A DNA stretch of 39,843 nt from Anaerolineales bacterium (GTDB lineage Bacteria; Chloroflexota; Anaerolineae; Anaerolineales; Villigracilaceae), in contig JAFGKO010000066.1 of NCBI GenBank assembly GCA_016928525.1, forward strand, positions 1 through 39,843, read 5' to 3'. Positions 18,855 through 26,527 of this stretch are shown here, piece by piece. Each line of letters starts with the position of its first letter. The first letter of the stretch is position 1. The notes under the pieces are model-generated. The model did not search any database. It had not been told where the DNA came from and worked only from the letters and a program-made list of their open reading frames with translations. The position numbers were made by a program, and so were the translations under genes.

Positions 18855-19892
18855 ATGCCCAAAGAAAAAGTCACTATAAAAGATGTTGCCCGTGTTGCAG
18901 GTGTGTCTACACAGACTGTATCGCGCGTGCTTAATGAGCGCTCGGATGTTTCAGCAAAAACGCGTGCTCACGTGCAACAAGTGATCGCTGCTCTCGGATA
19001 TTCCCCCAACATCTTTGCTCGAAGTCTGAGTCGAGGACGAAGCAATACTCTTGGGGTTATCGGTCATGGCTTGGTTTATTACGGCTCGTCTAGCGTTCTT
19101 ACGGGAATTGAAAACAAAGCGGATGAATTGGGTTTTTCTCTGACACTCAGTTTGATCGATCGGGTTGAACCATCACGAGTAGAAAATATCCTTTATGATT
19201 TGCTCTCACGCCGAGTTGAAGGAATAATCTGGGCAGTACCCGCCGATGTTAATACCTCTGGTTGGTTAGCAGAGAAGCTCTCTAAGATACAAACCCCAAT
19301 CGTTTACATCAATAAGGAACAAAACGGTTCGGACTTCGTTTCTGCCTTGGACAATCGACTTGGCGGGAGGTTAGCTGCCGAGCATTTGGTAAAACAGGGA
19401 TATAAACGAATCGGAACTATTACCGGACCCGGTGGCTGGTGGGAATCTCAGGAACGTCTGGCAGGCTGGCGAGAAGTGATAACAGAAGAAGAATACTCAG
19501 ATATTGACTCCCTGATTGTTGAAGGAGATTGGAATGCCCCCAGTGGTGATGTGGGGTTGCACACTTTACTAGACCGAGATCCTGAAATGGATGCGGTTTT
19601 TATTTCCAACGACCAGATGGCAGTAGGCGCTTTACAGGCTGCCCGACGCCTTGGACTGAATATCCCAGAAGATCTTGGTATCGTTGGCTTCGATGATATC
19701 CCTGAAGCGGCTTATTTTTACCCTTCGTTGACCACGGTTCGCCAGGACACACGCAGGCTTGGCGCCATGGCCGTTGATCAGATAAGCACTTTGATCCAAG
19801 CACAGCAGGCTGGTGAAAATCTCGAACCGGCCATCTCATGGCTAGAGCCACGTCTAATTGTACGGAAAAGTTCTGTGCGAAAGGGAAAATAG
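18855..19892 (+). CDS. LacI/GalR-family transcriptional regulator
   Basis: The 345-residue protein has the LacI-type helix-turn-helix at residues about 5-25 (TIKDVARVAGVSTQTVSRVLN), the hinge helix (SPNIFARSLSRGRSNTLGV) and a periplasmic-binding-protein-like sensor domain containing AAEHLVKQGYKRIG, FISNDQMAVGALQAARRLGL and GIVGFDDIPEAAYFYPSLTTV. Members bind a sugar or related metabolite and release or gain DNA affinity. Three matching operator-like palindromes upstream suggest autoregulation. No copy of that palindrome was found before the transporter genes, so direct control of them is not shown. It is adjacent to, and co-oriented with, two sugar ABC transporters. Confidence 0.93.
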   Translation: MPKEKVTIKDVARVAGVSTQTVSRVLNERSDVSAKTRAHVQQVIAALGYSPNIFARSLSRGRSNTLGVIGHGLVYYGSSSVLTGIENKADELGFSLTLSLIDRVEPSRVENILYDLLSRRVEGIIWAVPADVNTSGWLAEKLSKIQTPIVYINKEQNGSDFVSALDNRLGGRLAAEHLVKQGYKRIGTITGPGGWWESQERLAGWREVITEEEYSDIDSLIVEGDWNAPSGDVGLHTLLDRDPEMDAVFISNDQMAVGALQAARRLGLNIPEDLGIVGFDDIPEAAYFYPSLTTVRQDTRRLGAMAVDQISTLIQAQQAGENLEPAISWLEPRLIVRKSSVRKGK

Positions 19893-20070
19893 ATTAATAA
19901 TCTCTATGGACAATACTTTATGAGTTCGAGCGCTATCCCAAATGAAATCCCTTTGCATATTTACAGAGTGCCGCGTAAGTATTTGAACCATAACTCTGAA
20001 TTGTGAAGGCAATTTGCCAGATCTAAATTCAGGAAAATATGCAAGGAACAGTATCTTTAGAATTGCGGTG

Positions 20071-20098
20071 TTGACTTTCAAAATTAAAATTATATAAT
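20071..20098 (+). promoter_or_regulatory. Strong sigma70-type promoter upstream of transporter 1
   Basis: TTGACT (20071-20076) and TATAAT (20093-20098) are separated by 16 bases. The 36-base block 20066-20101 matches the ROK gene promoter block 23815-23850 at 30 positions. Confidence 0.7.
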
Positions 20099-20101
20099 TT
20101 A

Positions 20102-20116
20102 GTTGTATCCCCCAAC
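20102..20116. promoter_or_regulatory. Operator-like repeat GTTG-N4-CCCCAAC (copy 1)
   Basis: GTTGTATCCCCCAAC starts three bases after the -10 box and covers the expected transcript start, a repressor position. Its outer arms AGTTG/CAACT are inverted. The same GTTG-N4-CCCCAAC pattern lies at the ROK gene promoter. Confidence 0.6.
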
Positions 20117-20316
20117 TTATTATTTTTTTTACCTGTCGCAATTTAAATTTTAGCTGAAAGCCGTTTAGCCATGAATTTTATCCGTACATCATTCATCCTT
20201 GAAGATATGAAGCGCTGATAGGGTTCCTGTTACGTCATCCAGCACCGTTGCAAGCTTGATCGGCTGGGTTTCCAACATACTATACTGGACGACATTTTTC
20301 AAATTTTGCGCAACAA

Positions 20317-20326
20317 AAAGGAGGTG
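20317..20326 (+). other. Orphan Shine-Dalgarno sequence
   Basis: AAAGGAGGTG is a near-perfect anti-16S match, but no ATG, GTG or TTG with a sizeable frame follows at normal spacing. The true start of the binding-protein gene lies over 70 bases downstream with its own site. Confidence 0.4.
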
Positions 20327-20397
20327 CCATTAGATATATAGATACAAAATTTTGTTTTACGAATGTCATTTGCATCTACACAAAAGGAGAAGAAAAC

Positions 20398-21789
20398 ATG
20401 TCTAAAAAGATCTGGTATAGCCTGATCGCTGTACTGATGATCACGACAACGGTACTTTCTGCCTGCGGTCCAGCACCCGAGCCGGTGACAATAATCGAGA
20501 CCAAAGAAGTGAAAGTGGAAGTACCCGTAGTGGTCACGGCGACACCCGAGCCCAAGGAGAAGAAGCTGGAAATCTTCCACTGGTGGACAGCACCCGGCGA
20601 GCGCGAAGCTGCTGATGCCATGTTCGCGGCTATGAATGCTGCCTACCCCGATGTCACAATCGTTGAGAACCCGGTTCCCGGCGGCGGCGGCACTGAGCAC
20701 CGCGTTGTTCTAAAAGCTCGTATTACTGCTGGTATCCCACCAGACACGTTCCAGACCCTGGGTGGCGCAGAGTTGAAGGACTATGTGGACAGCAATGTCT
20801 TGGAGCCGTTGGATGATTTCTATGCATCAACCGGCTACGGCGACAAGATCCCGAAGCCTCTACTCAACGCAGTCACCATCAACGGGCATCCCTATTCTGT
20901 TCCGTTGAACATGCATCTGGAGAACATCCTGTACTACAACAAAAAGCTGTTCGATGAATTAGGCCTCAGCGCCCCGACCAAATATGATGAATTTGTCGCA
21001 GCTTGCGATGCCATCCAGGCCGCCAAGCCCGATATGGTCTGCCTTGCGGTGGGTTCCAAGGACAATTGGTCCGATGTCTTTGTGCTCGATACCATCATGC
21101 TGGAATTGGGTGGTCCTGAGTACTACGTCCAGTTCCTCAAGGGTGAAGTTGACGTCGCCAATGATCCTATCTTCAAGGAGTCACTTGAGAAGTTTGCTGC
21201 TTTGCAGGCTTACTCCAACATGAGTGATCACTCCAGCCTGACCTGGGACCAGGCCGTCAGCGCGGTTGGTTCTGAACAAGCTGCCATGACCATCATGGGC
21301 ACCTGGGCCATCGGAGCCTTTGTCAAAGGCTCAAACTGGCAACCGGACGTTGATTTCGGCGCCGTGAACTATCCTACGGTGCCTGACCGTATCCTACTCT
21401 TCCACCCGGACACCTATGGCTGCACCGTCGGCGCTCCCGATCCACAGGAATGCCAGGACTGGCTGAATGTTGTAGCCTCTCCTGAGCTGCAGATCCCGAC
21501 CGATGTCACTCAGGGCGGCTTATTCGCTCGCACTGATATCGATCCGACTGAGTTCCCGGATCCCATCCGCCAGGAGATGCAGGAATATGTAAGCCAGAAT
21601 CCTGACAAATTGATTCTGGATCAACACGGCACCATCCTGCCCAATGCTGCTCAGGTGCAATACCGGGTCATCATCTCGACCTTCTTCGCCGATACGACCC
21701 CGGATGTTGAAGGAACCATTAAGGCAACCGTCGACATGATGGAAGTCTACAACGTTAAGGAAGGCGCAGCCTGGTATCAGTGGCCGTAA
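20398..21789 (+). CDS. Sugar ABC transporter substrate-binding lipoprotein (CUT1, transporter 1)
   Basis: The 463-residue precursor begins with a lipoprotein signal ending VLSAC (Cys about 22), followed by a charged/Pro-rich linker (about 23-58). The mature domain begins LEIFHWWTAPGEREAAD, the wording typical of family 1 binding proteins for glucose/mannose-like sugars, and continues with NGHPYSVPLNMHLENILYYNKKLFDELGL and TIMGTWAIGAFV. It captures sugar outside the membrane and delivers it to the two permeases encoded next (21946-23696). The leader sequence (MSKKIWYSLIAVL) closely resembles that of the second binding protein (MSKKFWYSLVAVL), indicating duplication. A GGAGAAGAAAAC site precedes the ATG. 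The exact sugar is not determinable from sequence. Confidence 0.92.
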   Translation: MSKKIWYSLIAVLMITTTVLSACGPAPEPVTIIETKEVKVEVPVVVTATPEPKEKKLEIFHWWTAPGEREAADAMFAAMNAAYPDVTIVENPVPGGGGTEHRVVLKARITAGIPPDTFQTLGGAELKDYVDSNVLEPLDDFYASTGYGDKIPKPLLNAVTINGHPYSVPLNMHLENILYYNKKLFDELGLSAPTKYDEFVAACDAIQAAKPDMVCLAVGSKDNWSDVFVLDTIMLELGGPEYYVQFLKGEVDVANDPIFKESLEKFAALQAYSNMSDHSSLTWDQAVSAVGSEQAAMTIMGTWAIGAFVKGSNWQPDVDFGAVNYPTVPDRILLFHPDTYGCTVGAPDPQECQDWLNVVASPELQIPTDVTQGGLFARTDIDPTEFPDPIRQEMQEYVSQNPDKLILDQHGTILPNAAQVQYRVIISTFFADTTPDVEGTIKATVDMMEVYNVKEGAAWYQWP

Positions 21790-21802
21790 TATAGTCAGCA
21801 TA

Positions 21803-21843
21803 ACCAACCGCCTTGTACACAAAGGTTCATTAGGTAGGTTGGT
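21803..21843 (+). repeat. First of two intercistronic stem-loops after the binding-protein gene
   Basis: ACCAACC (21803-21809) pairs with GGTTGGT (21837-21843), with an inner CCTTGT/ACAAAGG pairing. No T-run follows. Such hairpins between binding-protein and permease genes commonly stabilise the upstream mRNA. Confidence 0.5.
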
Positions 21844-21852
21844 AATATTCAA

Positions 21853-21889
21853 CAGGTAGGGACGCACGCTTCTCGTGTGTCCCTACCTG
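21853..21889. repeat. Palindromic repeat, GTAGGGACGC type, between binding protein and permease genes
   Basis: CAGGTAGGGACGCACG (21853-21868) pairs with CGTGTGTCCCTACCTG (21874-21889): 16 bp with one G-U pair and a 5-base loop. Flanking ATATT and AATAT extend it around a small bulge. The GTAGGGACGC...GTCCCTAC wording resembles dispersed palindromes found in cyanobacterial and Chloroflexota genomes. In the operon RNA it would form a strong hairpin that protects the binding-protein message. Confidence 0.6.
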
Positions 21890-21945
21890 AATATGACAGT
21901 GAACTATTCTCTTATCGAGTAAAATAATCGAGCACAGGGATCAAT

Positions 21946-22854
21946 ATGTCTGCAATAAAACCACATCAGCTTCGTAAACTATGGGCAAAATTTTCAGAGT
22001 TTCTGGTATTTACATTGCCCCTGCTAGTTTTTTTGCTCATCCTGTATGGCACCCTGGTCTGGAATTTTTATGTTTCCATGGCGAACTGGGTCAATATCAA
22101 TGCAGATTACACTTTCACTGGCTTGAAATGGTACCAATTTTTATTTGGTCAGAGCCGTTTTTGGGTCGATGTCCAGAATAACTTAAAATGGCTCATTTTA
22201 GGGGTGCTGCCTACTGCAATGGCCGCGATTTTCCTGGCTTACCTTCTTGAACTGGCTCCCTTCCCAGGGGTTGAAGCATACGTCAGAACGCTCATCCTCT
22301 ATCCTGTAGCCATGTCGTTTGTGGTAACAGGGACGATCTGGTCATGGATGTACCAGCCAGAGAAGGGCGTGTTCAATACCATACTCGGGTCATTGGGTAT
22401 TCAATCTCCTTTTGCGTTTACCAACAATCCAAGCACAGCAACCTATTGGTTGATTGTGATTTTTATCTGGCAGTATTTGGGTTTTTCTGTCATTATTGTT
22501 CAATCTTCTTTCCGCACCACTGAACTACAAGAAATGATCGAAGCTGCAATTGTAGATGGGGCTTCCAAGCTCAGGATTCTTTTCTCGGTGATCATCCCCA
22601 ATATCCGTGCTGGAATTCTGGTATTAGTATCGCTTTTGCTGATCAGCTCTCTAAAAGTGTTTGACATTGTTTGGATCGTAACCAGGACGGGGCCAGGTAT
22701 CGCAACGGACGTATTAGCAACGAACATGATTGTCACCACATATGATCAGCGCCTGGCATCTGCAGGCGCTGCGATTGGTGTAATCATTTTTCTCATAGCA
22801 TTCATTCTTGTCATTCCGTATACCCTTTATGCATTTAGGAAGTGGTTCGAATGA
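21946..22854 (+). CDS. Sugar ABC transporter permease, MalF type (transporter 1)
   Basis: The 302-residue integral membrane protein has about six transmembrane helices (first at about 18-42, last at about 272-296). Its EAA loop for the ATPase is EMIEAAIVDGASKLRILFSVIIP (about 197-219). It is one half of the CUT1 translocation pore. The distal end overlaps the next gene by ATGA, which couples translation of the two permeases. It is separated from the binding-protein gene by 156 bases containing two stem-loops. No ATPase gene lies beside transporter 1; the MalK-type protein at 28396-29496 is the likely partner. Confidence 0.92.
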   Translation: MSAIKPHQLRKLWAKFSEFLVFTLPLLVFLLILYGTLVWNFYVSMANWVNINADYTFTGLKWYQFLFGQSRFWVDVQNNLKWLILGVLPTAMAAIFLAYLLELAPFPGVEAYVRTLILYPVAMSFVVTGTIWSWMYQPEKGVFNTILGSLGIQSPFAFTNNPSTATYWLIVIFIWQYLGFSVIIVQSSFRTTELQEMIEAAIVDGASKLRILFSVIIPNIRAGILVLVSLLLISSLKVFDIVWIVTRTGPGIATDVLATNMIVTTYDQRLASAGAAIGVIIFLIAFILVIPYTLYAFRKWFE

Positions 22855-23696
22855 AAAGCAAAAACACAACCCTTAAGCTCATTGTTCTGGTCGTTCTGGT
22901 TATATTAACCTGCGTATATATCTTACCGATCTATGTCATGATTACCAACTCCCTGAAGACGCTACCGGAAATTACACAAAGAACTTACCTGGCGTTACCT
23001 GATCAACCGCAGTTTCAAAACTATACTGCTGCTTTATTTGGTAGCCGGGATTTTCTTATCCCTATGCAGCGCCCCATTATCAATTCGACAATAATTTCAG
23101 TTACTGTAACATTTTTAACCGCGTTCTTTGGAGGCCTGGGAGGATACTATCTTAGCCGTACCAAGTCTACTTTTACCCAAGTCATCTTCATTCTGGTCGG
23201 CATCGCCCTCTACCTGCCATACCAAGCGGTAATTATCCCTCTGACCACGATCACGGCTAAGACCGGGTTGATCAACTCGCATTTTGGTTTAATTTTATGC
23301 TATATGATCATCAACGTGCCATTGGCTTCTGTCTTGATGGGAACCTTTTTTCTGGGCATCCCGCGAGAACTTGAGGAAGCCGCCGAAGTAGATGGGGCAT
23401 CCAAAATACAGATATTTTTCAAAGTCGTTGTACCTATTTCTTTACCAGCCTATGCCTCTGTAGCAATCATCATCTTTACTCAAGTATGGAATGAATTCTT
23501 CATCGGATTGACATTGGTCTCACCAAAAACGCAGACCGTCCAAGTCGCTATGGCAATGACCCAAGGGAGTACGATATCACCCTATAACCTGCAGATGGCA
23601 GCTTCTCTGCTGACGGTTGCAGTTCCATTGTTATGCTTCCTTTTCTTAGGTAGATACTTTATCCGCGGCGTGTTGGCTGGCGCTCTCAAGGGATAA
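22851..23696 (+). CDS. Sugar ABC transporter permease, MalG type (transporter 1)
   Basis: The 281-residue product has about six transmembrane helices. Its EAA loop reads ELEEAAEVDGASKIQIFFKVVVPISLP (about 174-200), and the C-terminus is FLGRYFIRGVLAGALKG, as usual for MalG-type CUT1 permeases. The ATG at 22851 overlaps the preceding stop codon (ATGA) and has AGGAAG upstream; a GTG at 22842 is in frame but less likely. It is the second pore subunit of transporter 1. Confidence 0.92.
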   Translation: MKSKNTTLKLIVLVVLVILTCVYILPIYVMITNSLKTLPEITQRTYLALPDQPQFQNYTAALFGSRDFLIPMQRPIINSTIISVTVTFLTAFFGGLGGYYLSRTKSTFTQVIFILVGIALYLPYQAVIIPLTTITAKTGLINSHFGLILCYMIINVPLASVLMGTFFLGIPRELEEAAEVDGASKIQIFFKVVVPISLPAYASVAIIIFTQVWNEFFIGLTLVSPKTQTVQVAMAMTQGSTISPYNLQMAASLLTVAVPLLCFLFLGRYFIRGVLAGALKG

Positions 23697-23819
23697 ACAA
23701 TCCACATTTACTGAGGCTTGGGGGGTGAAATTTGTTGCAAGGTTCGGTAAAATATTCTCAATCAGCTCAAGCATGGGATAACCCTTGCCTGTGTTTGTGA
23801 TTTTTTAAGAGTCCCGGTG

Positions 23820-23847
23820 TTGACAATCAAAATAAATCCTATATAAT
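23820..23847 (+). promoter_or_regulatory. Strong sigma70-type promoter of the ROK regulator gene
   Basis: TTGACA (23820-23825) and TATAAT (23842-23847) have a 16-base spacer. The block is a near copy of the promoter at 20071-20098, including the preceding CGGTG and the internal TCAAAAT. Confidence 0.75.
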
Positions 23848-23854
23848 TTAATTA

Positions 23855-23869
23855 GTTGGTTGCCCCAAC
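23855..23869. promoter_or_regulatory. Operator-like repeat GTTG-N4-CCCCAAC (copy 2)
   Basis: GTTGGTTGCCCCAAC (arms GTTGG/CCAAC) lies seven bases after the -10 box and 14 bases before the ROK gene start. It covers the expected transcript start, consistent with autorepression. The same pattern occurs at 20102-20116. Confidence 0.65.
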
Positions 23870-23882
23870 ATACTAAACCTCT

Positions 23883-25118
23883 ATGACCACTCGCAACTCG
23901 GCCGACCAGGCTTTCGTTCGTGAACTGAATCTATCTCTGGTGCTTCGATTGATCCACAATGAAGCCCCGGTGTCACGCGCGCAAATTGCCCAATCAACCG
24001 GCTTGAACAAGTCCACCGTATCCAGCCTTGTGGAGGATTTACTACACCGGAAACTGGTTCACGAAACCGGGATCAACTCCGTGGGCACTGGTCGCCCGGC
24101 TACTTTGTTGGAAATAAACCCGCGGGCAGGCGGCATTATAGGCATTGAGCTTGGTGTTGATTTCGTTGCTGTTGCCTTGACCGATTTCACTGGACAGATT
24201 CTGTGGCGCAAAATGGCATATATGGAGCAGGCCGAAGCACAAGACGCCACAATTGCTGAAACGCTGAAATTGGCGCAACAGGCAATTGACTTTTGCCATA
24301 AACAAGATCTTCACTTGCTTGGACTCGGTCTTGCTACGCCGGGAACTGTGGATTTGGAAGAAGGGGTTTTGATCTTCGCCCCCAACCTGCACTGGAAAAA
24401 TGTTCCATTGCGGAAAATTTATTCCGAGCAAACCGGATTGAATGTCTTCATTGAAAATGACGCCAATGCTGCCACCATTGCAGAGCACCTGTTTGGTCAA
24501 GCGCGTAATAGCCGCGATTTTATCTTTGTGTTCGCCGGGGTTGGAATCGGGAGTGGCCTGTTCCTAAACGGCAAGTTACATCGCGGGAAAAATGGCTATG
24601 CGGGTGAAATTGGACACTCCCCCATCATGGCTGAGCCGTTTCAAACCCCCTGCCATTGCGGAAACCGCGGATGTTGGGAAACATATGGCAATCAGCACTC
24701 TATCATTCGGCGGATACAAACTCGTCTGGATGCTAAGCGAGACAGCATAATTCCCGGCCTGATGGCCGAGCAAAACTCACCCCTCTCTATCTCCATTATA
24801 AAACAAGCAGCCGATGCAGGAGACGCTGAGGCGATCGCGGCCCTCTCTGAAGCTGGAGAGGCTATGGGTGTCGGTTTTGCAAGCCTGATTAACATTCTCA
24901 ATCCTGAAAAAATCATTTTGGGCGGCCCGCTCAGTATCGTTGGAGATTATCTTTTACCCTCGATCAAGGGGGTTGCTACAAAATATTCGTTACCCGAAAT
25001 GCGCCCAATGGTTGAAATTGTCCTATCCAGTTTTGAAACCGACGCGAGTTTGATCGGGGCTGTCAGTATCGTCGTAGATGACATTTTGTCAAATCCCACG
25101 CATGTGGAAAGGAGGTGA
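23883..25118 (+). CDS. ROK-family transcriptional regulator (NagC/XylR type)
   Basis: The 411-residue protein has an N-terminal MarR-like winged helix (SRAQIAQSTGLNKSTVSSLVEDLL, about 32-55, followed by GTGRPATLLEINP) and a ROK sugar-kinase-fold domain. The ROK signature includes the sugar-binding IENDANAATIAEH, GVGIGSGLFLNGKLHRGKNGYAGEIGH, and the zinc cluster CHCGNRGCWE. ROK regulators sense a sugar or sugar phosphate and repress uptake or catabolic genes. Its own promoter and that of transporter 1 share a candidate operator. The gene ends AAGGAGGTGATG, and the second transporter begins 72 bases downstream, so both are probably cotranscribed. Confidence 0.93.
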   Translation: MTTRNSADQAFVRELNLSLVLRLIHNEAPVSRAQIAQSTGLNKSTVSSLVEDLLHRKLVHETGINSVGTGRPATLLEINPRAGGIIGIELGVDFVAVALTDFTGQILWRKMAYMEQAEAQDATIAETLKLAQQAIDFCHKQDLHLLGLGLATPGTVDLEEGVLIFAPNLHWKNVPLRKIYSEQTGLNVFIENDANAATIAEHLFGQARNSRDFIFVFAGVGIGSGLFLNGKLHRGKNGYAGEIGHSPIMAEPFQTPCHCGNRGCWETYGNQHSIIRRIQTRLDAKRDSIIPGLMAEQNSPLSISIIKQAADAGDAEAIAALSEAGEAMGVGFASLINILNPEKIILGGPLSIVGDYLLPSIKGVATKYSLPEMRPMVEIVLSSFETDASLIGAVSIVVDDILSNPTHVERR

Positions 25119-25190
25119 TGCAACAACGCTAAACTACACTTATACGCATCCTATTCACCTAATTCGATATAAAACAAGGAGAAGAATATC

Positions 25191-26453
25191 ATGTCTAAAA
25201 AATTTTGGTACAGCCTGGTAGCCGTACTCGTCTTGAGCGCGATCGTGCTTACCTCTTGTGGCGGCGGAGCGGCTGGCAAAAACCAGGTTGAAGTATTTTC
25301 ATGGTGGACGGGCGGTGGCGAAGCTGCCGGTCTCGAAGCCATGACTAAGATTTTCCAAGCCGAATATCCTGACGTCGAGTTTATCAATGCAGCAGTCGCT
25401 GGCGGCGCTGGAACCAATGCGCGCGCCGTGTTGGCTACTCGCTTGCAATCTGGCGAACCGCCTGATAGTTGGCAGGGTCATGCTGGCCAGGAGTTGATTG
25501 GCACTTATGTTGCTGATGGTCAGATCGAACCGCTGAATGATCTCTACGAAGCCGAGGGCTGGCTGGCTGTCATGCCCGAGACCCTCATCCCACTCATCTC
25601 GGCGGATGGCAACATCTACTCTGTGCCAGTCAACATTCACCGTGCCAATGTGCTCTGGTACAACCCCGCCATTCTGGAGGCCAATGGCGTAGCCGTTCCC
25701 ACCACCATGGATGAATGGTTCGCTGCCATGGATACCCTTCAGGCTGCTGGTGTAACTCCGCTTGCCATGGGTGAACAATGGACCCAGATGCATCTGATGG
25801 AAACCGTCCTGCTTGGCTCACTTGGCGCTGATGCCTACAATGGCCTATGGGATGGCACGACTGACTGGGGCAGTGCTGAAGTTACAGCCGCACTCGATAA
25901 CTTTGCTAAGGTTTTGACCTACACAAACTCTGATGCGGCCTCCCTGTCTTGGCAGGATGCTGCCCAACTCGTTGTGAACGGCGATGCCGCTTTCAACGTA
26001 ATGGGTGACTGGGCTGAAGGGTACTTCCGTGAACTCGGCAAGGCCCCAATGACCGACTACGGCTGGGCGCCTGTTCCTGGCAGCGTTGGCGTCTTCCAGT
26101 TCCTGTCCGACTCCTTCACGCTGGCAGTTGGCGCTCCGCATCCCGAGGGCGCCGAAGCATGGCTGAAGATCGCTGGCTCCAAGGCCGGACAAGAAGCCTT
26201 CAACCCTGTTAAGGGTTCCATCTGCGCCCGCACGGACTGCGATCCCGCATTGTTCGGTGAATACCTACAGTCCGCCATGGCTGACTGGGGCAGCAACGTC
26301 GTTGTTGGTTCTCTGGCTCACGGCGTGGTCGCTAATGACTCCTGGAAATCCGAGATTGATACGGCTCTGGGTCTGTTCATGGCTGGTCCAGACGTGGCAA
26401 CCTTCCAGGCGGCGCTGGTGGCTGCCTGCGCTAGCTCTGGCCCCTGCCAGTAA
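25191..26453 (+). CDS. Sugar ABC transporter substrate-binding lipoprotein (CUT1, transporter 2)
   Basis: The 420-residue precursor has a lipobox LTSC (Cys about 23) and then the mature domain beginning VEVFSWWTGGGEAAGLEAM. The YSVPVNIHRANVLWYNPAIL and FNVMGDWAEGYF segments match family 1 glucose/mannose-type binding proteins. It is a paralogue of the binding protein at 20398-21789, with a near-identical signal-peptide design, but lacks that protein's long charged linker. Two Cys residues in CARTDCD and two in the tail (AACASSGPCQ) may form disulfides. An AAGGAGAAG ribosome site precedes the ATG. It is followed by an attenuator-like hairpin and two permease genes. Confidence 0.92.
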   Translation: MSKKFWYSLVAVLVLSAIVLTSCGGGAAGKNQVEVFSWWTGGGEAAGLEAMTKIFQAEYPDVEFINAAVAGGAGTNARAVLATRLQSGEPPDSWQGHAGQELIGTYVADGQIEPLNDLYEAEGWLAVMPETLIPLISADGNIYSVPVNIHRANVLWYNPAILEANGVAVPTTMDEWFAAMDTLQAAGVTPLAMGEQWTQMHLMETVLLGSLGADAYNGLWDGTTDWGSAEVTAALDNFAKVLTYTNSDAASLSWQDAAQLVVNGDAAFNVMGDWAEGYFRELGKAPMTDYGWAPVPGSVGVFQFLSDSFTLAVGAPHPEGAEAWLKIAGSKAGQEAFNPVKGSICARTDCDPALFGEYLQSAMADWGSNVVVGSLAHGVVANDSWKSEIDTALGLFMAGPDVATFQAALVAACASSGPCQ

Positions 26454-26465
26454 AAACTAGTGTAC

Positions 26466-26506
26466 AATCGTTGAGGCTCCGCAAAGTGGGGCCTCAACGA
26501 TTTTTT
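26466..26506 (+). terminator. Attenuator-type terminator between binding protein 2 and its permeases
   Basis: AATCGTTGAGGC (26466-26477) pairs with GCCTCAACGATT (26491-26502), extended inward by TCC/GGG, leaving a 7-base loop; a T6 run overlaps the 3' arm. In CUT1 operons such partial terminators make the binding protein far more abundant than the membrane subunits. Confidence 0.8.
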
Positions 26507-26527
26507 ATCTTGAAACGAGGTCTAAAT

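Larger units (their letters stand above)
19893..20397. other. Long AT-rich leader region of the first transporter
   Basis: These 505 bases contain no convincing gene. They hold a strong promoter at 20071-20098, an operator-like inverted repeat at 20102-20116, a second weaker -10-like TATACT at 20281-20286, TTGCGCAA at 20306-20313, an orphan Shine-Dalgarno at 20317-20326, and the functional GGAGAAGAAAAC site directly before the binding-protein gene. From the strong promoter the leader RNA would be about 290 bases. Confidence 0.6.

Noticed and set aside
20171..20218. Fifteen-codon open frame in the transporter 1 leader.
   Set aside because: No ribosome-binding site, no leader-peptide character and no associated attenuator.
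22842..22850. Upstream GTG as start of the second permease of transporter 1.
   Set aside because: The ATG at 22851 overlaps the previous stop (ATGA), which matches the organisation of the sister operon at 27412.
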